IMG/VR virus record: IMGVR_UViG_3300042887_001390
Coordinates: 1-47,804 of that record
Source: a virus
DNA: 47,804 nucleotides
Strand: one strand, 5' to 3'
Position 1 is the first letter of the stretch. Every line of letters begins with the position of its first letter. A model generated the notes under the pieces. It was not told the origin of the DNA. It made no database searches and saw only the letters and a program-made list of their open reading frames with translations. Below are positions 42,509 to 47,804 of the stretch, piece by piece. The position numbers and the translations under genes are program-made.

Positions 42509-43501
42509 TTATAATCTTGAAAAGTCTGATTGTTTAGAATCATGGGAACTAACATGATACCATTTCTTAGCGTCTCTATCAAATTGCATTCCTTCCTTCT
42601 TCGCTTTATCTTTTTCAGCAAATGGAACTTGATGATAGAACTTATGTATATCAGTTTCTTTGTAATTTTTTATATCTTTTTGAGGTATTCTTTTAACATG
42701 GTGTATGTGGTACATAGTATTATTTGGTCCTAACACTTCCTCTGTGTACAAATATTCAATATGGTATTTGTCTAATGTAGAATCTGTTCTGGGAATCAAC
42801 ACTTCATGTTCTTCAGGGTGCATAGAATTAGAACCTATCATACCAACAGGTTGATTCTTTTCTAATTCCCAATGTAATATATGTTTAATTGGGCTTGTCT
42901 TTTCATATCTAGTATGAGTTCTTGTAGCAAAATATGATGCTATCTCTTTTGATATTGAAGAAGATAGATATGTTGGTTGTTTGAATACCTTGTTACCCTG
43001 AGGACTTAAACCAACATGTTGAGCATCCCTAATATCAAAGTTTGCTCCAGACCACGTATGAAGATTTTTTCTTGCTAGTGGCTTAAAACTTTTTTCATCT
43101 AAGGTTTTAATATGTTGTAGTATAGCAGAATCATTTATCATAGGATGGTTTCCTAATCCAACCTTAGTTTCGTGCGACCTAACTAATTTTCTTGATAACT
43201 CCCTAGAATCTTTGGTGAATGCGTTTAATGCATTCTTACCTTCAGCATCAGCGGCATGTTCATCTTCTAATTCTCGCATTGCTTGTTGGATACTAGCGAC
43301 GTAACCAAAGTCATTATGTCTAGTATTAAGCCATGTATTATAAGTTGTTGAAGTTGATTCATTAACTTCTTCTTTTATTTTAGCATGTTGACCATGAGTA
43401 TTTGTTATAACAACAGGATCTTTTTCTATAGCATGTTGACCATGAGTATTTGTTATAACAGTTGGATCAGCAATTTCTGTAAATTCTTTAAAACTTTTCA
43501 T
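42509..43501 (-). CDS. ADP-ribosyltransferase with capsid-targeting-like leader and DUF5710-like end
   Basis: 330 aa in three parts. Residues 1-11 MKSFKEFTEIA resemble the T4 internal-protein capsid-targeting leader (MKTYQEFIAEA). Residues 12-40 are two copies of DPxVITNTHGQHA. About 140-255 is an ART domain: LHTWSGANFD, STS-like motif TYLSSSISKEIASYFATR (177-194), a strand IKHILHWELEKNQ, and the catalytic ExE, Glu231 and Glu233, in PEEHEVLIPR. The C-terminus (288-317) VPFAEKDKAKKEGMQFDRDA followed by KKWYHV matches DUF5710. Likely packaged and injected to modify host proteins, as T4 Alt does. The usual R-x-G of the R motif is SG here. Directly abuts the agt stop. Confidence 0.8.
   Translation of the reverse strand: MKSFKEFTEIADPTVITNTHGQHAIEKDPVVITNTHGQHAKIKEEVNESTSTTYNTWLNTRHNDFGYVASIQQAMRELEDEHAADAEGKNALNAFTKDSRELSRKLVRSHETKVGLGNHPMINDSAILQHIKTLDEKSFKPLARKNLHTWSGANFDIRDAQHVGLSPQGNKVFKQPTYLSSSISKEIASYFATRTHTRYEKTSPIKHILHWELEKNQPVGMIGSNSMHPEEHEVLIPRTDSTLDKYHIEYLYTEEVLGPNNTMYHIHHVKRIPQKDIKNYKETDIHKFYHQVPFAEKDKAKKEGMQFDRDAKKWYHVSSHDSKQSDFSRL
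43381..43460 (-). repeat. 48-bp direct repeat in the ADP-ribosyltransferase leader
   Basis: The 32-nt block beginning TAGCATGTTGACCATGAG occurs identically at 43381-43412 and 43429-43460. It is in frame and duplicates ITNTHGQHA. Confidence 0.9.
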
Positions 43502-44503
43502 TTATTTCCCCACTAAGTTTTCTTCAAATATTTTCCAACAATTTTCCCAAGTCCATTTCTTTGAATGTTTCTCTACATCATCACGTTCGAGATATAAACA
43601 TGCAGAAATTGCATCTTCAAGGTCTTCATTCATAAAACCAGTAACACCTTGTTCTATTACATCAATAGGTCCAGCAACAGGATATGCTGCAACAGGAGTA
43701 CCCATAGTCATTGATTCTATCATAACAATACCAAAAGTATCCGTTCTACTTGGAAAACATAATACATCAGCATTTCTATAATACTGAGCAAGTTCTTTAC
43801 CTTTCTTATACCCGACAAACTCAACATTTGGGTATTTAGTTTCTAATTCTTTACGATAAGGGCCATCACCTACTATTTGAATTTTATACTCAAATACATC
43901 CGACGTTATTTTACATAAGTCATCTAATCCTTTCTCTTTAGATATTCGACCGACATATAAAATTGTATAATAATTTGTTTCTTCTCTTATAATATCACTG
44001 AATATTTCTTTATCAACACCTCTAGTCCAAGGTATAATATCAGAAGTAAATCCATGAGATTTAAGTTCATCAACCATTGTTTGAGTAGTGGTTAATACTT
44101 TTTTAGAATCTTGATGGAACCATCTAACATAATTATATGTCAATGATTCTGGAATACCATAAATCTCTTTTAAAAATTCAGGAAATTTGGTATGATAAGA
44201 TGTATTATAATTATAACCTTTCTTATTACAATAACGTCTTACAACCCAACCTACAGGTCCTTCAGTTGCAATATGAATGTAATCAGGTTTAATTTCTTCT
44301 ATTATTTTTCCAACATTAAATGGAATACTGATTTTAACTTCAGGATAACCTAAAGCAGAAAAGTAAAAGAATAGACTTGGATCGATATAACTGATTTTAT
44401 AATTATTTTTTAATGCTTGTTTTTCTATATTTGTAAAAGTTGTTACTACACCATTAACTTGGTCTAATAAATTATCGGTTACTATTAAGATCGTTTTTTG
44501 CAT
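43502..44503 (-). CDS. agt: GT4 glycosyltransferase, Agt-like (glycolipid synthesis)
   Basis: 333 aa, complete GT-B fold. The N-terminal Rossmann part has ILIVTDNLLDQVNGVVTTFT, PDYIHIATEGPVGWVVRRYC and TSYHTKFPEFL; the nucleotide-sugar half has ILYVGRISKEKGLDDLCKIT, IVGDGPYRKELE and FPSRTDTFGIVMIESMTMGT. This TDTFG variant of the E-x7-E motif occurs in diacylglycerol and mannosyl-type GT4 enzymes. Paired with PlcP in the same operon, as in SAR11 and other marine bacteria, it would glycosylate diacylglycerol. Substrate is inferred. Its start overlaps the 57-aa gene by 19 nt. Confidence 0.82.
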   Translation of the reverse strand: MQKTILIVTDNLLDQVNGVVTTFTNIEKQALKNNYKISYIDPSLFFYFSALGYPEVKISIPFNVGKIIEEIKPDYIHIATEGPVGWVVRRYCNKKGYNYNTSYHTKFPEFLKEIYGIPESLTYNYVRWFHQDSKKVLTTTQTMVDELKSHGFTSDIIPWTRGVDKEIFSDIIREETNYYTILYVGRISKEKGLDDLCKITSDVFEYKIQIVGDGPYRKELETKYPNVEFVGYKKGKELAQYYRNADVLCFPSRTDTFGIVMIESMTMGTPVAAYPVAGPIDVIEQGVTGFMNEDLEDAISACLYLERDDVEKHSKKWTWENCWKIFEENLVGK

Positions 44504-44658
44504 AATGCAGATACCTTATACCAATCGAATTTTAAGTTAAATGTCATTGCTGCTGCTGATTTTTCACATTCCATTTCCGTAGCAAAAGGTATTTGAATTG
44601 TTCCTGGAATATCGTTTGGATCGTTAATATTTACTGCAAGTAAAAAAAGTATCCACAT
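44485..44658 (-). CDS. 57-aa Cys-pair secreted or anchored protein, copy B
   Basis: 57 aa: MWILFLLAVNINDPNDIPGT, IQIPFATEMECEKSAAAMTF, ending SALCKKRS. Short hydrophobic N-terminus, two Cys residues. Paralogue of the gene at 45424 with the same length, Cys spacing region (MEC...LC) and MWIL start. Lies between plcP and agt, 1 nt after the plcP stop, overlapping agt. Function unknown; an association with the two enzymes is suggested by placement. Confidence 0.75.
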   Translation of the reverse strand: MWILFLLAVNINDPNDIPGTIQIPFATEMECEKSAAAMTFNLKFDWYKVSALCKKRS

Positions 44659-44659
44659 A

Positions 44660-45424
44660 TCATTTATTTCCTCTGTTTTCTGCCCAAGTCCAAGTAACTA
44701 TTTCCCAAGTACCATCAAGATGTTCTACTAAAGCAGTCATACTTTCTACCCAGTCACCATCATTCATATATGATAACCCATCAATTTCTTTTATCTCTGC
44801 ATGATGTATATGTCCACAGATAATACCATCAAATCCACGTTTCTTGCAATATACAATTAGATTCTTTTCGAAGTCAAATATAAAATCTACTGCTGATTTT
44901 ACTTTGTGTTTGATATATGCACTCAATGACCAATAACCAAATCCCATCTTATGTCTAATCCAATTAAACTTATTATTTAGATTCAGTATAAGGTCATATC
45001 CTTTATCACCAATATATCCCAACCAAGGTGCAATAGTAGAAATTCCATCAAATATATCTCCATGGATAACCAGATATCGTTTACCATCAACACCAATATG
45101 TTCAATTTGATTTACTATTTCTATATCACCAAATCCTATTCCATAAGGCATTAATGGTCTTAGAAATTCGTCATGGTTACCAGCAACATAAATTACTTTT
45201 GTTCCACGTTTAGCTAATTTAAGTATTTTCTGAACAACATTAGAATGCGATTGGTTCCACATCCATTTATTTTGTTGAATACGCCAACCATCAATTATAT
45301 CACCAACCAAATAAAGTGTTTCACATTTATTATGCTTAAGGAAATTATGAAGTTCTGAGGCTTTACAATCTCTAGTACCGAGATGGACATCAGATATAAA
45401 GATGCTTTTGTATTGTTGTTTCAT
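44660..45424 (-). CDS. plcP: PlcP-like metallophosphoesterase (lipid remodelling)
   Basis: 254 aa calcineurin-type phosphoesterase with all metal motifs: Asp12-x-His14 (SDVHLGTRDC), Asp42 (GDIIDGW), Asn83-His84-Asp85 (AGNHDEF), His121 (IHGDIFDG) and His205-x-His207 (GHIHHAE). The sequence YKSIFISDVHLGTRDCKASE and LYLVGDIIDGW are those of proteins annotated UDP-2,3-diacylglucosamine diphosphatase and of PlcP, the phospholipase C-type enzyme that makes diacylglycerol during phosphate starvation. PlcP is favoured over LpxH because of the partner glycosyltransferase. Start overlaps the upstream stop (TGATG). Confidence 0.85.
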   Translation of the reverse strand: MKQQYKSIFISDVHLGTRDCKASELHNFLKHNKCETLYLVGDIIDGWRIQQNKWMWNQSHSNVVQKILKLAKRGTKVIYVAGNHDEFLRPLMPYGIGFGDIEIVNQIEHIGVDGKRYLVIHGDIFDGISTIAPWLGYIGDKGYDLILNLNNKFNWIRHKMGFGYWSLSAYIKHKVKSAVDFIFDFEKNLIVYCKKRGFDGIICGHIHHAEIKEIDGLSYMNDGDWVESMTALVEHLDGTWEIVTWTWAENRGNK

Positions 45425-45597
45425 CAGTATAATTTTTTACATATGGCATTAATTGTATAGTTATTTAGTTTAGACCCATACGTCAAGTTTTTTGCTGATT
45501 GTTTACATTCTTTTTCTGTTTTAATTGGAACTTGAATTGTAACATCTGGTGAATAAGCATTATTAACACTTACCACTAATATTAATAGAATCCACAT
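45424..45597 (-). CDS. 57-aa Cys-pair secreted or anchored protein, copy A
   Basis: 57 aa: MWILLILVVSVNNAYSPDVT, IQVPIKTEKECKQSAKNLTY, ending NAICKKLY. N-terminal hydrophobic stretch resembles a signal peptide with possible cleavage after AYS. Two Cys residues match those in copy B. The ATG overlaps the upstream stop and its stop overlaps plcP's ATG, so it is tightly coupled to plcP. Confidence 0.75.
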   Translation of the reverse strand: MWILLILVVSVNNAYSPDVTIQVPIKTEKECKQSAKNLTYGSKLNNYTINAICKKLY

Positions 45598-45695
45598 TAC
45601 TGCATATCCTCAATAACTCTGATTATAAGAACAAATAGGGCAACTGTTGCTATCCAAGTTGCAACTCTTAAAATAAACAAATTTAATTTTTTCAT
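45597..45695 (-). CDS. 32-aa single-pass membrane peptide
   Basis: 32 aa: KKLNLFILRVATWIATVALF then VLIIRVIEDMQ. One membrane span. 1-nt spacing from the 71-aa gene and TAATG coupling to copy A. Such micro-proteins are often missed; function unknown. Confidence 0.65.
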   Translation of the reverse strand: MKKLNLFILRVATWIATVALFVLIIRVIEDMQ

Positions 45696-45696
45696 T

Positions 45697-45912
45697 TTAC
45701 CAATTTTCCACGCCAGAAATTTCAGTGCTAAATCTACCTTCTGTATCATCAATATCAAAATCAAATGATAATGTTAAGATACTACCTAATCCACCAATAG
45801 ATCCTGAATCCTCAATAGTAATATTATCTACATCTTTAAAGACATCTCTAATAAGAATATTATTGATATTTTGCAACTCTTTTCTAGAAATTGTAACTGA
45901 TTTTCCGCTCAT
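45697..45912 (-). CDS. Hypothetical 71-aa protein
   Basis: 71 aa, acidic: SGKSVTISRKELQNINNILI, then DNITIEDSGSIGGLGSILTL and FDFDIDDTEGRF. No family recognised. SD AGGTGAA-like upstream. Part of the plcP operon. Confidence 0.7.
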   Translation of the reverse strand: MSGKSVTISRKELQNINNILIRDVFKDVDNITIEDSGSIGGLGSILTLSFDFDIDDTEGRFSTEISGVENW

Positions 45913-45934
45913 TCTTCACCTCATTCTACATAAA

Positions 45935-46108
45935 TTATTTGTGCCACATAATTGTATCATTAATATAATTGAATAGTGGATAGAACCAAAATCCTGCCAC
46001 CATAAACCACATATTAGATACACCATATTTTTCTAATGTGTATCCCAAAATACACCATAAGGTTACACCAACTAAACAACTTATCAATCCTAACACAACA
46101 ACTCTCAT
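45935..46108 (-). CDS. 57-aa two-span membrane protein
   Basis: 57 aa from the ATG at 46108, chosen because GGAG lies 5 nt upstream and the start is one base after the 212-aa stop; the longer open frame to 46198 overlaps that gene by 89 nt. Two hydrophobic segments: RVVVLGLISCLVGVTLWCIL and SNMWFMVAGFWFYPLFNYI. Function unknown. Confidence 0.75.
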   Translation of the reverse strand: MRVVVLGLISCLVGVTLWCILGYTLEKYGVSNMWFMVAGFWFYPLFNYINDTIMWHK

Positions 46109-46109
46109 A

Positions 46110-46748
46110 TCAACTCCACAAATTTCTATAATAGACACCGAACAATCTGAATCCATTTTGGATTCTTGCTTCGTATTTTGCCATTCCTTCCCAATCATAT
46201 TTTTGAGTATGTTTTGGTCCGTGTTTCATTTCCCAACAGGTATCACCTTCATATACTTCATCAGACTCGACCCAAGTTATATCAGATACTCCAGTCTTGA
46301 ACTGATCCATCCAATTATCTTCAAGTTTAGTTTCAAATGCAAAAACCATTTCTCCTAACACCCAATCCCATCTCTTAAACCAGTTATCATCAGTATCCCA
46401 TTCATTTTCGCATCTTGGAGCATTCATAGATTTTAGATAATCTGGAACGTCTTCATCACTTACATATGGAGCACCTTGTTTAGAATCTTTCAATTCTTTC
46501 AACATTGGCAAAATAATTGGAGCAAGTGTATGATCCATACTCCATGTGTCCCAACGATCAATCTTTATATAATTTATTCTTGGATGAACTGTATCCAAAA
46601 ACTTTTGATTCCATTCACACAAAGTTTGTAACCATTTGGGTGGTTCAGTTTTATAGGCATCATAGTCTTTACGCCAATAGAAAAACTTCTCTAGGATTAT
46701 GAAAGGAGAAATCCAATGTGAGGTATAATTTGATATATATATTTTCAT
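46110..46748 (-). CDS. Conserved phage protein (IDxWDTWSMDxTLAPI family)
   Basis: 212 aa, Trp-rich. Core IDRWDTWSMDHTLAPIILPM, LKELKDSKQGAPYVSDEDVP, RWDWVLGEMVFAFE. I recall this pattern as strongly conserved in many T4-like marine phages without assigned function. First gene of the operon, behind a consensus early promoter. Confidence 0.75.
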   Translation of the reverse strand: MKIYISNYTSHWISPFIILEKFFYWRKDYDAYKTEPPKWLQTLCEWNQKFLDTVHPRINYIKIDRWDTWSMDHTLAPIILPMLKELKDSKQGAPYVSDEDVPDYLKSMNAPRCENEWDTDDNWFKRWDWVLGEMVFAFETKLEDNWMDQFKTGVSDITWVESDEVYEGDTCWEMKHGPKHTQKYDWEGMAKYEARIQNGFRLFGVYYRNLWS

Positions 46749-46772
46749 GTTTCTTCACCAATTTTCAATTTG

Positions 46773-46780
46773 TATAAATA
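46773..46780 (+). promoter_or_regulatory. Late promoter of homing endonuclease 2
   Basis: Exact TATAAATA in the context AATTTGTATAAATA, nearly the same as before endonuclease 1. Leader of about 100 nt. Confidence 0.7.
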
Positions 46781-46782
46781 CT

Positions 46783-46811
46783 ATTATATAACGAATAATG
46801 TTATAAGTCAA
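46783..46811 (-). promoter_or_regulatory. Strong early promoter of the plcP-agt-pqqA operon
   Basis: -35 TTGACT (46811-46806), 17-bp spacer, -10 TATAAT (46788-46783), 35 bp before the 212-aa gene. Back-to-back with the late promoter of the divergent homing gene. Confidence 0.8.
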
Positions 46812-46887
46812 GCAATAAAAAATGCCAATCACGATACTGCAAATATCTATTGGCTCTAATCATTTTCTACATAAACAGGAGTCTATA

Positions 46888-47634
46888 ATGACCAGCACAA
46901 CTATTTATACCATAGCACCAACTTATCTTTATATTAAGCAACATTCTGTTACTGGATTAAAATACTTTGGTAAAACCAACAGAGATCCATACAAATATCT
47001 AGGTTCAGGTAAATATTGGACCAGACACATCAAAAAATATGGCAAAGAGCATGTGGTTACTTTATGGGTTTCTGAATTATACACCAATAAAGAACTGCTA
47101 ACTGAATTTGCATTGTTTTTTTCTGAAGAATATAACATAGTAGAATCCAAAGAATGGGCTAATCTTATTCCTGAAAATGGATTAACTGGTGCATTATCAG
47201 GATCGGGTAATCATATGTACGGTAAAAAAGGTGAAGACCATCCTAATTATGGAAAAATTAGCCCAACGAGAATTACCAGTTCTTTAGATGCTTGGGCATC
47301 TTTTACAAATGAGCAAAGAGCTGATAGAGAATTAAAAAGACAAAATACCATATCAGAAAGAACACAAGAACAACAAGATACTATCAACAAAAAAATAAGT
47401 TCTATGAAACTTGGAACCAAGATGCCAACCAGATCAGACGAACATCTATTAAAACTTTCCCTAGCAAATGGTAAAAATTATTTGGTAACTTCTCCAGAGG
47501 GTGAGCAATTTCAAATTTGTAGTTTATCTGCATTTTGTAAAAAGAATAATTTGCACAACAGTTCTATGTCTGAAGTATCTAGAGGTAAAAGAAAACACTA
47601 TAAAGGTTGGTTGTGTATTAGATTACCTGATTAA
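46888..47634 (+). CDS. Seg-like GIY-YIG homing endonuclease 2
   Basis: 248 aa from the ATG at 46888 (AGGAG upstream, same start sequence as endonuclease 1); an in-frame ATG at 46822 is rejected. GIY-YIG-like domain: PTYLYIKQHSVTGLKYFGKT, DPYKYLGSGKYWTRHIKKYG, and Glu in NIVESKEWANLIPENGL. The C-terminus has a NUMOD1/IENR1-like DNA-binding unit: SPEGEQFQICSLSAFCKKNN and RGKRKHYKGWLCI. Unlike copy 1 it retains the YFGK glycine. A mobile gene inserted between phage operons. Confidence 0.88.
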   Translation: MTSTTIYTIAPTYLYIKQHSVTGLKYFGKTNRDPYKYLGSGKYWTRHIKKYGKEHVVTLWVSELYTNKELLTEFALFFSEEYNIVESKEWANLIPENGLTGALSGSGNHMYGKKGEDHPNYGKISPTRITSSLDAWASFTNEQRADRELKRQNTISERTQEQQDTINKKISSMKLGTKMPTRSDEHLLKLSLANGKNYLVTSPEGEQFQICSLSAFCKKNNLHNSSMSEVSRGKRKHYKGWLCIRLPD

Positions 47635-47657
47635 TTACCGATTATTATTTTCATTCT

Positions 47658-47804
47658 TCAACTCCAAAAATTATCTTGTCTTCGCCAGTCATGGTTGATG
47701 CCCAATCTTTCACATATCAACCATTCTGGGCTATCGCTAAGGGTAATGACTTCATCCGATATATTGAGAATTTCCTTCGCAATCAATTCAGCAAACTTTT
47801 CCAA
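47658..47804 (-). CDS. C-terminal end of a hypothetical protein
   Basis: 48 codons open from the window edge to a TGA at 47658: LEKFAELIAKEILNISDEVI, SPEWLICERLGINHDWRRQD, ending NFWS. The FAELIxKE pattern is common in small phage hypothetical proteins. The N-terminus lies outside the window. No function assigned. Confidence 0.6.
   Translation of the reverse strand: MEKFAELIAKEILNISDEVITLSDSPEWLICERLGINHDWRRQDNFWS

Noticed and set aside
44660-45424. Annotation of the phosphoesterase as LpxH (lipid A biosynthesis)
   Set aside because: Motifs alone fit both, but pairing with a GT4 glycosyltransferase in one operon fits PlcP-Agt better; LpxH remains the alternative.
45935-46198. 87-codon version of the membrane protein
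   Set aside because: It would overlap the 212-aa gene by 89 nt; ATG 46108 has an SD and immediate coupling to the upstream stop.

Overview
The window is a 47.8 kb piece of a strictly lytic, T4-like contractile-tailed phage (myovirus) with a very AT-rich genome. The T4-type set is recognisable directly from the proteins: baseplate wedge and hub genes (gp53, gp25, gp6, a gp7-position protein, gp8, gp27-like, gp48-like, gp5, gp26), head completion nuclease gp4, small terminase gp16, ssDNA-binding protein gp32, helicase loader gp59 and late co-activator gp33. PhoH, a ClpP-like protease, large fibre genes and many tiny early genes resemble marine T4-like phages of cyanobacteria, SAR11 and methylotrophs. 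Low GC, PlcP/Agt and PqqA suggest a streamlined marine alpha- or betaproteobacterial host, but the window does not prove a host. No integrase, tRNA or CRISPR was found.

Layout. 1-26239 (minus strand) is one long structural block. From its upstream end it reads gp48-like, gp53, gp27-like hub, a gp5 split over two ORFs, PAAR tip, gp25, gp6, gp7-position protein, a conserved small virion protein, gp8, a 2220-aa DUF4815 protein, a coiled-coil protein, a collar-domain fibre, and a very long fibre that leaves the window at position 1. 26289-31592 (plus) holds gp4, a conserved protein, a gp54-like tail-tube-fold protein, gp16, gp26, a frameshift candidate into a gp51-like extension, and the tape measure. 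31639-41275 (minus, apart from one homing endonuclease) is replication/early: gp32-gp59-gp33, ClpP, a secreted SleB-type hydrolase, a RecB-like nuclease, a P-loop protein, PhoH and a run of tiny genes. 41377-41631 (plus) is a probable holin. 41755-46748 (minus) is one tightly packed operon: a conserved 212-aa protein, four small genes of which three are membrane or secreted, a PlcP-like metallophosphoesterase, a second Cys-pair small protein, an Agt-like glycosyltransferase, an ADP-ribosyltransferase, an M15 endolysin, a small membrane protein, a 46-aa protein and a PqqA-like peptide. A second homing endonuclease and the end of another minus gene close the window.

Regulation is legible. Early promoters have -35 TTGACT/TTTAC(A/T), a 16-17 bp spacer and -10 TATAAT. 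Late promoters are TATAAATA or AATAAATA about 20-30 bp before structural, holin and homing genes, consistent with T4-type late transcription using the encoded gp33.

The most interesting points are: (i) a phage-borne plcP-agt pair, the known bacterial route that replaces phospholipids by glycolipids under phosphate stress, embedded among tiny membrane proteins; (ii) a 24-residue PqqA-like precursor with the Glu/Tyr pair that is cross-linked to make PQQ; (iii) a U UUU UUC programmed -1 frameshift candidate fusing gp26 to a gp51-like domain directly before the tape measure; (iv) an ADP-ribosyltransferase with a T4-style capsid-targeting leader and a C-terminal DUF5710-like module; (v) a gp5 split at the point where T4 cleaves its gp5 protein, with an extra M15 peptidase on the spike.
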